A stretch of 64,000 nt of DNA from contig JAEILZ010000008.1 of assembly GCA_018873225.1 (NCBI GenBank), forward strand, positions 558,001 through 622,000, written 5' to 3'. Of this stretch, positions 1-11,491 are shown piece after piece (within the stretch, counting starts at the first letter, position 1; every line of letters starts with the position of its first letter). The DNA comes from [Phialemoniopsis] sp. UDSM-2020. Its lineage: Eukaryota > Ascomycota > Sordariomycetes > Thyridiales > Thyridiaceae. Under the pieces are notes generated by a model, which saw only the letters and a list, made by a program, of their open reading frames with translations, did no database searches and was not told the DNA's origin. The position numbers and the translations under genes were made by a program.

Positions 1-360
1 GGCCCGACGCGCTTCCACGCCGCGGCGCGCGAGCTCCTGCACCTCGTGGGCCGCCCCTTCGGCGACGAGCGCGTGCGCCCGGAGCGCTCAGAGTACCTGT
101 TCCGCGACACGCTCATCAACCACGAGGAGTGCATCTTTGGGATCCACAAGGAGTGGGTCGACGAGTTCGCCGCCTCCTCCGCGTCCAACAGCCAACCGGG
201 TTCGCCGCCCCCGCCTCAGCACCGGGCGCTCGAGATCCTGTCGGGCGTGCAGGGCGAGTTCCTGGGCAGCGAGAGGCCGAGCGGGTGGGCGGGCAGCCGG
301 ACCATGGCCGAGTACGCCGCGGGCGCGTCGAGCCGGGACCATGTTGCCGAGCCGGAGTGA
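1..360 (+). CDS. C-terminal part of an unidentified protein (5' end outside window)
   Basis: Frame 1 is open from the first base of the window to a TGA at 358-360, giving 119 residues without a natural start, so this is the 3' end of a gene that begins upstream. The first ~55 residues look folded (acidic/aromatic segment with HEECIFGIHKEWVDEF); the remainder is a low-complexity Ser/Pro/Gly/Ala tail. The very high G+C and strong third-position G/C bias match other genes in the window and support coding. I do not recognise the family and cannot assign a function. Confidence 0.6.
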   Translation, partial: GPTRFHAAARELLHLVGRPFGDERVRPERSEYLFRDTLINHEECIFGIHKEWVDEFAASSASNSQPGSPPPPQHRALEILSGVQGEFLGSERPSGWAGSRTMAEYAAGASSRDHVAEPE

Positions 361-723
361 TGAGTATTTGGGCGCTGTTCGTCTGGAGTTTCTATACTCT
401 TCTACTGTGGAAAACCTAGATAGACACGGCATGTGATCACTTTGGGTTTATGGGCGTTTCTATTGATCTGGCCTGATGTGACATGTCGCAACTCTCAACC
501 TCTTCATCATCTCAAGAGCCCGATGCTTTGAACAAAGAGCAAAACGCCGCTGTATTGCCATTGGTAAAAGATAACCTAGCCATGAAAAATAGATACACGA
601 AATGTCTAAGCAATACACTGGTGGCACGGGAAGATGGTCCACCGCATTTTCATAAAAACCCAAAAGCACGTAAAAGCCAAACGCGAGTCCCTCCCTTCCC
701 AACAACCCAACACACCCATATGA
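361..723. other. Intergenic, nothing recognised
   Basis: Lies between two convergent genes (one ending at 360 on plus, one ending at 724 on minus), so it holds both 3' ends. Short ORFs here lack codon bias and overlap each other; I see no gene or repeat. Confidence 0.5.
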
Positions 724-2046
724 TTACGCACCAGGCTGCAGCGGGCGGCCGCCGACCTTGGTCCAGTACAGCTGCACCAGCTTGGGCTGATCCTTGCGGA
801 ACTGCTTCTCGTCCTCGAGCGTCGGTTCCTCGAAGCCCAGCCACTGCACCTTCAACTTGAGCTCCTTGCCCGCCGCACCGCCTTTCCTGCCCTTCTTCGT
901 CGCCGCCGCGACGCCGCGCTTGCGCTTCGTGCCCTGGGCCCCAGCCTTGGCAACCCACTCGTGGCCCACGATAGCAAACACGATATCGATGCCGTCGGGG
1001 CCGGCGTAAGGCGCGTACGCAGCGCGACCGCCCTTCTTGGAGGCCCAGTACTCGAACAGCGCCTCGGGTGCGTCCTGCTGGATGACGGCCTCGGGTTCCC
1101 AGCTGGGGCCGCCGGCGTCGGCGCCCTCCCACTCGACCAGGACCTCGGGCTCGTCGCCTTCCTCGGCGCGGTGGTCGGCGATGCGGGCGATGTAGAAGAC
1201 CTGCTCGGCGGACAGGCTCCTGCGGGCGCTGGGGCTCTTGGCGGATTGCTTGCCGGGGGATGGCGCGGCGGACGCAGGGCCGTCCTCGAGCTCCGACATG
1301 TAGGCGATGACGGGGCCGCCGGCGGACTTGGAGGGCGAGGCCTTGGCCTGGGTGGGCGTCTTGCCGCCCTTGCGCGCGCTGCTCTTGGGCGGCTGCTGGG
1401 TGGCGGGGCTGGCGATGGTGACCTGCTTCGGGGTGCGCGACCTGGGGCTCGGCTTGGCGAGGGCCGAGGAGGAAGCCGACGCGCCTGCTCCGGGCGAGAA
1501 GGAGGGCACGGCGGCGGCGAACAGCTTCTTAACTGGCGACGACTGCGCCGGCTGGTGCGACGCGTCTCCTGCGGTAGAGTCTTCTTGCCTGGTGGCGGTC
1601 TGGCGCGAGGGCGACATGCTGGAGGCCCGAGCGGCGATATCGTTCAGGGCTCTCTGCGGGGTGGAGAGGAGCTGGCCCATTCCTTTTGGCGTCATGTTAG
1701 CGGTCTGTTTCATGGTTGTGCGATTGCGATCGGGAAATCGCGCATTGATGGTGGTGTGATGGGTTTGTGAGGCGCAAACAACATTGAGGCTCAAGCGCAT
1801 CTCACGCGACCAGCATCATCGCGACAAGTCTCGAGTGAGCGCATCATGAGCGCGCAATTGAGTTGACTCATCACGCGTGCGCAAAGTGAATCGAGTGAAC
1901 AGCAAGCAAACAGTGTCATGTTTATCCTTACCTCTCAATGCGGTGCCGAAGAAGCCGGAGGTGCGCGGCACCTTGTTGGGGCGCGGCGAGCCATCATCGG
2001 CCTCGTAGTCATCATAGACGCTGCGCTTCTGCTCCGGGGCGTCCAT
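724..2046 (-). CDS. Chromodomain-like protein, two chromo-type modules
   Basis: The main minus-strand ORF runs from about 1713 (start MKQTANMTPKG) to a stop at 724. A Ser/Pro/Lys-rich, disordered N-terminal half with SP/TP motifs is followed by a chromodomain-like module (starting VFYIARIADHR, with the VEWEG and PSWEP motifs typical of HP1-type chromodomains), a basic linker KRKRG and a second, more divergent module (LKVQWLGFEEPTLE). Such proteins bind modified histone tails; a nuclear chromatin role is inferred. A possible 5' exon lies at 2046-1932 (MDAPEQKRSVYDDYE..., followed by a strong GTAAGG donor). It joins in frame only with an acceptor at 1650/1649, which would drop the MTPKGMGQ segment, so the start is unresolved. 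The 5' exon is preceded by a run of Lys codons. Confidence 0.7.
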
Positions 2047-3050
2047 GGCTGCTGCGCGCTTCTTCTTCTTCTTCTTCTCGCTGGGTTTCGATGATGGAGG
2101 TTTCCGCGATGGGAAAGGGAGTGCGGTGCGTGCTGTGATGGAGTGTGTATGCACAGTGTCCACACTCTTCTTTTTTTGGGGCTGGGGGGCTGATGGCTGA
2201 TGTGATTTGGACCAGGGTTTGCGGGGAATGTGCCAGACGCGTCTCGGAGAACCCGCAATAGCTGAGGGAGCGCGTCAAGGTCCAGCTGGGTCAAGTTTGC
2301 CAGCCGAGAAAAAGGGACTAAACCGGGACTTTCTTAGCTCCGGGACCCGTACGGCGGATTGAAAATATCGGCAGTTTTGTTGTTGTTTGCGTTTCGCAAG
2401 ATCCTTTTCTCTCTTTCACTTTTTTTTTGTGCGGCTGCAGATCTGCGGCTGCTGGGTGGACACGTGGAAGCTGGTTTGCTTGTCGGAAACACGACAGGCC
2501 ACGCACGGTGCAGGGGGATGAGACCAGGTTGATGGGCTAGCAAACAAGGCGTATACCTCCGCTTGAGTGAGTTGCAGTGGTAGTGATGATGCGCGAGATG
2601 ATGCGACAACGTAATTGATGGAAATAGTCGTGTTGGTGTTGTGATGGTGATGATGATGCAGGTTTCGGAAAGAGGATGATGAGACGATTTATTCTCGCTC
2701 AGTGACGTCGTCCGACTTTCCAGGAAAAGTGGGACTTTTTTGCGCTCCTCCCGTCAGACACCAAAGCAGAAAAGCATACGAGGCGAGACAAGAGGGAGAG
2801 AGGCTAAGGCGCTAATGGTTACCCGATCCCACTACTCAACCAAACCCCAAGATCATAACTCTATTCGGTCGAGACAGTTGAGAGCTACTCCGACGCTAAG
2901 ACTTGGTCGGTGTTTGTTGTCAACCGGTGATAGCTGCTGATCGTCTCAATTCCCCCTCTCCGATGTCCGTCTCGGTCGGTGGTGATTGTGACACTAGATT
3001 GCAGCCTAGGCGCGGGGCAGTCATCACAACTCTGGAAGGCAAACGGGATC
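2047..3050. other. Divergent promoter region
   Basis: Separates the chromodomain-like gene (minus) from the F-box gene (plus). It contains pyrimidine-rich tracts and short GATGAT repeats near 2648-2680. Short ORFs here have no recognisable product. Confidence 0.4.
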
Positions 3051-4256
3051 ATGTCCGCCACCGTCCCCTTGTCGGACGGCCACCAGCCTGAAGTCAACTA
3101 CAAATTTGAAGATGATCAGGCTGATGATATCGTGCGTGTCGCCGCCTACATTCGCCGAGACTTTGCTCTCTCGGCGATATACTTCCACCCTAGAACACAT
3201 GACCCTGCCCGGGAATTTCTCATTCAATCGTTCCCACGACAATCAGACCAGAGGATACCAATTCTTGATGACCTACCCTCGGAGTTACTCCGTATCATAC
3301 TCTTACAACTCGACATCCTCTCCATCTTCAATTTCCGGCAAACTAGCGTCCGTTGCAGAGAGCTCGTAAACTCACTAGTTGAGTACACCGCACCCGTAAG
3401 CCACGCCCTCACCCTCTGTCTCGCCCTCTTCCGGACCGGCACAGCACCACAAATCACTCTGGGAGACCTCTACGCCGCGCTGTGCAAGGGAAAATGCGAG
3501 TTCTGCTCCAGCCTCGCTACCTTCATCAACATCCCCGCCTGGCGCCGCTGCTGCTACCGCTGCCTCATGAGCGCCCCTGAACTGCTCATGCGCTTCCGCG
3601 CCAGGCTCGGTACCGGGGACCGCGCCGACAAGAGCGCCGACCGTGCCGCCGACGGTGTCGACTTTTACAGCCTGCCGGGCTGCTACACCATGCGCGAGCA
3701 CCCCGTGCGCACGACGGTGCGCCTGTACCACGTCCAACAGCCCGCCGCTGATGAGCAGCAGGTCCGCTCTGTCCAGGCCCCGCGCCAGCCGCGCCTGCTC
3801 AACTTCGAGGCCTCGTGCGCGATGCCCTTCTACGACCGCGAGTCAGGACGCGTCGAGCACGGCCTCTCGTGCGCCGGGTGCCAGCTCGCCTACGACGAAG
3901 GGGTCATCGGCGTTGCGGTCGGGGGCGAGGCGGTGCATTTCCACGAGGTCATGGACCGGCAGTACAGCCGGGCCGAGTTCCTCGCGCATTTCCGCCGGTG
4001 CGCGCGGGCACAGCACCTCTGGGAGACGAGTGAGGAGGGTCAACGCCTGCCGCCGGACTTGCCGCTGTCGGTATGGGTGGGCGGGACGTGTAAGAAGAGG
4101 CTGTGCAAGGGGTGTCAGTTGGCGATCGAGAGGGAGATCTTGGTGCCTGGCGAGACGGAATGGACGTACGAGGCTTGTGACAAGGGGGATGTGAAGCTGG
4201 GGCAGCCGTCAGATCTCGAGTTTTGTGCGCAGGCGCAACGGCTGTGGGAATGCTGA
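3051..4256 (+). CDS. F-box protein
   Basis: Single-exon protein of 401 residues from ATG 3051; an in-frame ATG at 2979 would add 24 residues, but the later start has the better context (ATCATGTCC). An F-box occupies about residues 69-110 (ILDDLPSELLRIILLQL... with a following FRQTSVRCRELV helix). F-box proteins link substrates to SKP1-Cullin ubiquitin ligases. Downstream is a Cys-rich stretch (CKGKCEFC, RRCCYRCL) and further Cys pairs near the C-terminus (CAGCQLAYDEG, CKKRLCKGCQL), a layout common in the expanded fungal F-box families of unknown substrate. No partner gene is visible nearby. Confidence 0.85.
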   Translation: MSATVPLSDGHQPEVNYKFEDDQADDIVRVAAYIRRDFALSAIYFHPRTHDPAREFLIQSFPRQSDQRIPILDDLPSELLRIILLQLDILSIFNFRQTSVRCRELVNSLVEYTAPVSHALTLCLALFRTGTAPQITLGDLYAALCKGKCEFCSSLATFINIPAWRRCCYRCLMSAPELLMRFRARLGTGDRADKSADRAADGVDFYSLPGCYTMREHPVRTTVRLYHVQQPAADEQQVRSVQAPRQPRLLNFEASCAMPFYDRESGRVEHGLSCAGCQLAYDEGVIGVAVGGEAVHFHEVMDRQYSRAEFLAHFRRCARAQHLWETSEEGQRLPPDLPLSVWVGGTCKKRLCKGCQLAIEREILVPGETEWTYEACDKGDVKLGQPSDLEFCAQAQRLWEC

Positions 4257-4623
4257 TGAATGTGTGATGCTCTAGTGTCTCCAAGTCTCTCGAGGCAATG
4301 TAGTTAAGCCGAAAGGCTAGATATGGTGGTCGGTATGGTTAATATTAATAAATTACAAAATACTCGGCCCCTTCGACGCCAAAGCCGATCGTGTTCAGGT
4401 CCAGCGTGCTCCTGTGACCGTTAAACCATAAAGTCGATACCTTCTCTACCATAACCGCCCATGCCATCCATGGCCCAATTCTGCCCGCTCCTTTCGTTCA
4501 TACCGCCAACGTAGTTCGCAGAATTCGTGTTTATCCCTTCCTCGTTACTTGAGAAGTCACTGGCCTCGTCACTAGTTGGGTAGAAATCGGTTGTCTCTGC
4601 GTCGCTCTCGAGGGTGATGACGT
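4257..4623. other. Intergenic between convergent genes
   Basis: Holds the 3' ends of the F-box gene and the ankyrin gene. A minus-strand ORF at 4421-4687 encodes an acidic Asp/Ser/Glu-rich tail in a different frame from the ankyrin gene. It could be a last exon or frame-shifted continuation, but I found no plausible splice pair. Confidence 0.35.
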
Positions 4624-5399
4624 TCATGGTTTCTCCTTCTGCGCCACTCGTTGAATCACTATCGTAGCACTGACGTCTAGAGAGCATGCATCGTCCGAGG
4701 TTGTGTCACTCGAAGAATCATCCTTGTTTGGGTCGACATAGTCCGAGGTCCCCTCCGCCCAGCTGTGTGAGTCCCTCCCATGTAGGGTTCGGCTTCCAGA
4801 ACCGACGTGAGACGCGTCTCTGGATGTCCAAACAACTGAGGGCCATGCGCGCTCAAACGACTCTCTGTCGATGTCGTTGAAAGCGACCCATCGAGCGCCG
4901 ACAGTCTCGCAGTTGATGGCTTCAACTGACACCCCTGATAGCTCCGAGATGGGATTCCTGCAGGCCAAGTGACCATTAGTGTGAGCGAAAGCCATGGCCT
5001 TCAGGTACTGCCGCCGCTGAAAACCAGCTACCTCGCCGACTGTCTGAGATTTCGCATTCCATAGATATAGAATCATGTCAAGTCGACCGTGCTCCCTTGC
5101 GCCCTCTAACGGCCAGCGGCCGACAATTTGCGATGGTAGTGCACGGAGGATGGCGCCATGGTCCAACAATGTCGATACCAAGTTACAATTACCCGTGATA
5201 CAAACGAATCGAAGTGTCGTGCCACCACTTCGAAACGCCGGTCTTCTATTGACGTCTGCGCCGTTCTGCAGCAAGACCATTTCCAAGTCCCCACGCTCTG
5301 CCGCGTATTGCAGTGGCATCTAACGACATGGTATTTCCAATAGAAGCTCACCTTGGAATAATCCACGCACGCGTCCAGCACGGAGATCAGAGGAGCCAT
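4624..5399 (-). CDS. Degenerate ankyrin-repeat protein
   Basis: Start at 5399 (MAPLISVLDACVDYSK). The ankyrin frame then continues from 5319 (PLQYAAERGDLEMV, NGADVN, TLLDHGAIL) to a stop at 4624. Joining the two needs either a GTGAGC...TTAG intron of only 32 nt (5351-5320), well below the usual fungal minimum, or a frameshift. Two to three ankyrin repeats are visible over residues ~17-110; the first is one or two residues short (EMVLLQNGADVN). The C-terminal third is Asp/Ser-rich. Ankyrin repeats mediate protein binding; no enzymatic domain is seen. Gene decay is as likely as a functional short protein. Confidence 0.55.
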
Positions 5400-5676
5400 A
5401 TCGGGCGAGGCGAAGGCAGCAGAATGATGAGGAGGGTGATCTAGGTGATAGACCGCAAAAAGATGGACATGACTTGACTAGACGGTCTCATAGATTGATA
5501 TAAAGTCCTATCAATTTCTCGCCCTCATTTTCTTCATTTTTCCCACGTTCTTCACTTTTGTTTTTTTCTTACCCTTCCTTCAACTTCAAAATCAACATGA
5601 CACATGATAAAATGTTGCAAAAACAGATAGATGCTATTACTTGTATACATTCTTGCCCATTGGATAGTGTGTCCCG
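5400..5676. other. Intergenic, AT-rich
   Basis: Contains pyrimidine-rich tracts (5516-5585) that read as promoter or UTR sequence upstream of the ankyrin gene. No gene is visible. Confidence 0.4.
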
Positions 5677-8399
5677 TCAGTGACGGTGGTTGACCTTTGG
5701 CATAGTTTCCCAAGATCCCCATATCAGAAAACAGACCAAGGCCCTGATAAAAGCAACCGAGGTTGCGCTGTATAGGCTCGTCATTCTCATAAACCTTCGC
5801 AGGGTCGTTTCCTCCGAGTTCAGCAAAACGGGCATCAGGAAGACCTTATCTGAGTCCTGGTCCTGATCCTGACTCAGGTCTATATCTGTCGAGAAGGCCA
5901 TTCTCCCCTGACAACCGAGCTTCTTGCTCTCTTGGTCCTCCACCATCCCCAAGCTGACTGGGAACAAATAGGCGTCACTATCGCCTGCTGGTCGATGACA
6001 AACGCTTCTGATTGCGCTGCTGTTGTACCCCATGCGTTCAAACCCTATCGGAACATTCTTGTAGCTCCGTATGACTGCATTCAGGCCAAGGGCCATTATC
6101 GCTATAAGCCCATCGGCTATGGATAGAAGACTACCCAGTACCGAATAGCCGCGCATGGTGCTATCATACATTGGTAGCCGCTCACCATCATGACCGGGGC
6201 CGTAGCCACTTGTTTGGACCACGAAGAGGCTTTGAGATATCAGCCAGTGGAGGGTAGTCGTCCATAATAGGAGGGGAGCGGAGTATCTCAATGGCAATGA
6301 GAGGAAGTATGACGATCTCTGCATGCCAATAGGAGAGGAGACTCGAAGTGGTTTCTTTCCGTTGGTCTTTAGAAATCCGAGCCATTCATCCACAACGAGC
6401 TGTCGTGTTAACACGCTGTTATAGAAAAGGTAGAGGGTACTCATTAAGAGTTGTGGGCTGTTGGCGATGAGAATGTTTAACAGTAAGTTCCTTAGGGTGG
6501 GTGCTGAGGACATTTTGAGAGGTTTCAGAGTATTGACAGTCGTGAATGTGTAGACATTGAACTTTCGCTCCCAGATAGCCTGCAAGCTCATGTATATACC
6601 GCGCTTCTTCAAGCCCTTTATTGCAGATGCTACTGACGCGGTAGGTATAGCCAGGCCGGCCAGAAAACTAGGTCACTTGTTGAGCTTTGTCGTAAGGTTC
6701 GCACATTGGGACTTGCACTTACCAGGTATAGGAGATGATCCAAAGTGGTCCGCTAACAGCTCGCAACCAGGGCACACGATCGCTAGGCCGCCACTGCCCC
6801 TTTTGAACCTCATAAGTACCAGCCCTTTGTACAGTGTCGACCTTTTGCTTGTCCGGTTCGATCGAGTCAGTGGTCTCTAGAAAGCTCTGGATGGCGTCGC
6901 CTATGGTGACCATTGTACGGCTCACATCACCCATTCGGACTCCCTTGGCATTTTGGCGGCTCTGCAGCCAGACATAAAGGATAAGCAAAGACTCAATGAG
7001 AGTTGATCCGCAGACAATTCCCCAAATGTGAGCGCTGTAGTGAAAACCGCACCTCTCCGCATTATTCCCTTCGTCGCCCATAAGGCAGTGGTCTACCTTG
7101 ATCGGGTCAAGGTCTCTGTCTACTAGAAGCCGCCAGTCGTGGGAGAATGTCTCGGCCCATGGGAATTCGCACTGACGCCAATTGTCATGGTCTTGATACG
7201 CGTCACAGATCCAATTATTCGAACGCGGCCAGGGATCACAACCCGACATCGAGCCGTCTAGAAGCGAGCGGCCATTGAACTGCTCAGATGTCACATTCTG
7301 TGCGACTATAATGACACCGCTTGTAGCTGTCTTGACGTCGATATATCTCTTAATACACGTCTCCGTGTCCAGACGCACCATGGTATGTGCCAGATCCTGT
7401 AACTGATATATCAACGAGGCGTTGCGGTACGTAACGCCGGAATACGGAGCGACGTGCCACCAGGTTTTCTGTTTCAACGGTTCAGATAAAGTCCAGTTAT
7501 GTGAGGCCGTAAGGAAATCGCTTGTAGTTATAGCGCGAGGTATAATGGTGATAGGGAGTGATGTGAAAAGAGCAGAGTTCCAGCTAGCAAAGTATGTGTT
7601 AGCAGAGGATAAGCAAGCAAGCTTTGCAACGAGGCACTTACAATACGTGCAATAAAGTCGTGAGCAAACCAATGGATAGCCATGCTAGGACTCGCTTACA
7701 CTGAATATATCGTAAATTCTTCACACTCGGTACGCCGATATCTAATGAGCGGCCTCTTGCGTGAGCTCGATTCACTTCCGCCCAGGACGGGGCAATGAGT
7801 ATTTGCATGCAGTAGTTGCCTGAAGCCAAAAACAGGGAAGACACGACATTCAGTGCGATGTGAGCCACGCTATTGTAGAGACCCAATCTACTACAATTGC
7901 CAAAGGTGAAGGTCCCAACTCCACGATCGTCCACGGGATATGTAGCGAGCAACCACGTCAGTAGCGCAACGTTAAGCAGCACGACGAAAGCTGCCACACC
8001 AAGTTGAATTTTCAGCATGGTAGATCTCTTTGCCATTTTCACTCGGAGTGTGATGGCGCGTGGATGGTCGGGGTCGAGTTCGGGGATATAACGCTTGAGC
8101 ATTGCTTTGCTCGCATAGCGCCCGAAGCTGGAGGAAGAAAGTCAGTAATCGACGAAGCTATCGCGCGTTGAAGATAGGTATCGGCGTTCTATGTACCTCG
8201 CCTCGACTTGCTGCTGATGCGCTAGGAATGGCGCCTGCTCCGAGGCATCACTCCTATCGCCAACATCATTTCCCTCTGGAAACGGCATCTCCATGCTCGT
8301 CGACGACCTGCACAGCCGGGCCCGATCGACCTCAGGCCCAGCATCCGTATCCGTATCTGGAGAATCTTGTTCAGCCGACAAATGAAACGACTGAGCCAT
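5677..8399 (-). CDS. DUF6536-domain integral membrane protein
   Basis: Four exons join in frame: 8399-8197, 8127-7642, 7583-6723, 6667-5677 (846 aa). After a ~65-residue acidic cytosolic N-terminus comes a DUF6536-type region: a transmembrane helix, a short loop with GNCSRLG, a helix with LFLASGNYCMQ and the signature segment APSWAEVNRAHARGRSLDIGVPSVKNLR, then a second helix ending in the LH..WNSALF motif, which is reconstituted exactly across the exon 2/3 junction. A large extracellular loop with several N-glycosylation sequons (NWT, NAS, NVT) follows, and then five or more further transmembrane segments. The family is a fungal, functionally uncharacterised multipass membrane group; a surface or vacuolar role is only a guess. 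Confidence 0.88.
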
Positions 8400-9696
8400 A
8401 TTCGCACGACAGGCTGAATTCCTCGTTGCTTTTTATGTGCGAAGATGGTACCACTAACATGCCGATGCAAGGAAGTGTCAAACGCCTTTGCGGCTCCGGA
8501 CAACAGGCTATGAGACTCCGTGTTGTATAAAGAGATTAGGAAAAGGATGTGGATTAGGAAATAGCTGGTCCGGTGGCAGGGCATTTATTTAGGAACCGCG
8601 TCGTACTGTCGTGCAACGTGCGCCACACCCATCTGTGTGTTCATCTCTATTGTTAAGCGCCCTCGAATTTGCCTCGCTATGCCGCCTTGGAGGTGACTGC
8701 TGGCAGTGGTAATGTATTGGCTCATGAGACTCGCACAGCCCGATATCTACGCGCCACAGCTGATAGCTAGAGCCGTATTGGTTACAACCTCATCACCGGG
8801 ACCGAGGACATTCAGGGATCGAACAGCGGTTCTCAATCCACCACTCACATTCGACAAAGAATCGAATCAGCCCATGACATCAAACACAAACTTTCTCCCA
8901 ACACCTGGCAGCGCCGCCACCCTCTATGCCTTGGGAGGGGTCCCCGAATGAGGCCATAGGAGTATGGCTTCTGGGTTTCGGGAGTGATTGTTTCGTGTCA
9001 GGCCTCTGCAATTCTCAGGTCGTTCAAGCGCGTTCAGCCATGTATGAAACCACCCTAGGCTCATCAGAACCCAATCGAAAGATACATCAGCTCAGTTCCG
9101 ACTTGGTCTGACGAGCGCCACACATCCTCTGATTGGTCTGCACCAGATACCCCTCATCAAGCCTGCGTGAGCTACGAGATGTGATGCGCAACCATTGGCG
9201 AGAAAACTGCAGAATCAGCCCTGGGCTGGATGGATGAAGATGACGTGGGTGTGAAGGAAGCGCAATTTGTGCAGAATGCGGACCATATCAGGCTCGCAAT
9301 CAAATTTGAGACAGCCCCTCCAGCCCCAGCGATCTGCTTGCGCGCGCCTTTAGATAGTGATGGTTCTTGACCCTCCACTAGATAATGGATGGAACGAAGA
9401 AATTAGACCGCTATGCTGAGCTGCCGAAGTGACCAGACGACTATGCCATTCTGCTGCTAATATCAAGCCGTAGCTAGTGCGACGACCCTATCGTCGGATG
9501 ATTCAAGATACGACACTCAGGTAACATACAATGGTTTCCATCACTTCAATGAACAGGCTTGATGCTCCAGGGTTGTTTACAGTACTCCTTGCCTGGTACA
9601 GCTCAAGGCATCATTGCGGTTGTCATGTGACAGCGTTTTATTCTTTTCGCTAGTTATGGGTATCGCCGACGCATCGTCCTCGGGCCTTCTTGACGC
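8400..9696. other. Intergenic, about 1.3 kb
   Basis: Between the promoter side of the DUF6536 gene and the 3' end of the amino-acid permease. Scattered short ORFs on both strands have no recognisable domain or codon bias, and I see no repeat or RNA gene. Confidence 0.4.
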
Positions 9697-11491
9697 TCAC
9701 GCCTCAACCTTGTTGTCCTTGGGCTGGCCCATTTGTCTATATCTAATGCCGACCAAGCCGGCCATCTCACTCCAAAAGGAGGGTGGTGGGTGTTCAAACG
9801 AGTTCTCGTACTGGTCAACGCTCGGCCTCTCCCAGACTAGGTCAATCTCCTCCAACTTCACAATCTTGGTACGCTTGATCATCTTCCATCCGATGTACAG
9901 AAGCGGAGCCATTATCTGCATGGTGTAGTTTTGGAAGAAGGCCTCGACGCTAAAAGGCGAAAAGGCAGTGTAGCCGTAGAAGAGGCAGATGATCACCATG
10001 GCCGTGGCGCCGATGTAGGCACAGTAAGGCTGAAAGAAGCCCTTGTACGGCAGTGTGTTGCGATCGAAGCCCTGGACCTTGCACGCGTTGTAGAACCGGA
10101 TGTAGGTTACGCACATGACGAAGTAGTCGATCAGAGCGCCGGCGGTCATGATGGCCACAAGCCAGGTGATGACTTTGGCACTGCTGTTTGAGACTTGGAG
10201 GAGCGAAAGGAACGGGAAGGCCATGACGACCATGAACGCGTAGATTGGGACACCCTTCTTGGTGGTTTTGCCGAGGATGGAAGGGGCCCTGCCGTCGAGG
10301 GCGAGGCCGTAGAGCGAACGAGTAGCGCAGAAAGTGAGCGTGCTACCGGCTGAGAAGACAGAAGTGACCAAAAGTGCGTTGACAATGTGGGGAAGGACCT
10401 TGATATCCAAGAGCGCCATGGCCACGATGTAAGGAGAGGCGGCACCGCCCTTCTGGTTGCTCTCGCCAGCCAGAATACCTTGGATTGTCGGATTATTCCA
10501 AGGGACGACGATACCGACGCAGATCGAGCTGAGGATGAAGAATAGGCCGAATCGCCAGTAGATAGTCTTGAAGGCGGCCTTGAGCAGAATCCGAGGCCGG
10601 ATCGTCTCGGCGGCACTCATGCTAATGTATTCCGGTCCCACAATGGCGAACGCGGCATTCCAAAGACAAGCTAGGAATCCCTCGAATCTACCCTTGTCGC
10701 CTGTCGATCGGTACTCTGCGAATGCACCTGCTGACCAGTTCCTGAAACCATATGCGTCGTGTTTAGGATTGCCGCCGACCATGGTGATGAACGTGAAGAA
10801 GAAGAGGATGAAGAGCAAGATGACCTTGCCGCTCGATAGCCAGAATTCAGTTTCGCCAAAAGTGCCTACTGCAAAAATGTTGATGATACTTTGGAACGGT
10901 TAGCCTTCGAGGAACACGCAGAGCAAACAAGGGGGCTGATGGATGACCCCGGAAATTTCACCAATCTAGAGGCGGCGGGATTTCTTACGCGTAGAGCACA
11001 ATGCAAGCAACACAGATCGCGGCGACGGGGATGTCGTCCCTCCAGTAGCTTAACAGCAGATTGATGGCCGTGATCTCGAAAGGAATCATGAGGGCTTCGT
11101 AGAAAAAGAAGTTCCAGCCCACCATGAAGCCGAGGGATTCGTCCACCCACTTGCCGGCGAGGCGGATGAAGCCGCCGGAAACAGGGTGCAGAACCTGCAT
11201 CTCGGCCATGCAGTTGTTGACGCAGGCCATGATGAGGCAGTACATGGTGAAGGCGATGAGCAGACTGGCTGGTCCGCCGGAGGCGAGGCCATTTCCAATG
11301 CTGATGAACAGAGCGGTACCAATCGATCCGCCGATAGCGATAAGATGTAGTTGTCGGTTGCCGAGACGTCGTTGGAGGCCTTCCGTGCCGAGAAGCTGAC
11401 CGGTCTGCAAGTCGACGCCGTTGGACCCGGACCCGGACCCGGAGTCGAGAGACTTGACGGAGCCGACCTTTTCTTTATTGGCCGCAGCCAT
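9697..11491 (-). CDS. Amino-acid permease (yeast AAT/YAT family)
   Basis: Two exons (11491-10989 and 10888-9697) join in frame to 564 aa; the intron has a CTAAC branch site. The start at 11491 (MAAANKEKVGS) is preferred over an upstream in-frame ATG at 11524. The protein shows the classic fungal amino-acid permease pattern: a hydrophilic N-terminus with LQRRLGNRQLHLIAIGGSIGTALF (first helix), the GGPASLLIAF helix, the MAEMQVLHPVSGGFIRLA signature, and about twelve transmembrane helices. It should import amino acids across the plasma membrane with proton symport (family knowledge). Substrate range cannot be told from sequence. The C-terminal tail is short and acidic. Confidence 0.93.

Noticed and set aside
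961..1770. Long plus-strand ORF (269 aa, Gly/Leu/Ala-rich)
   Set aside because: Shadow of the G+C-rich chromodomain-like gene on the opposite strand; low-complexity product.
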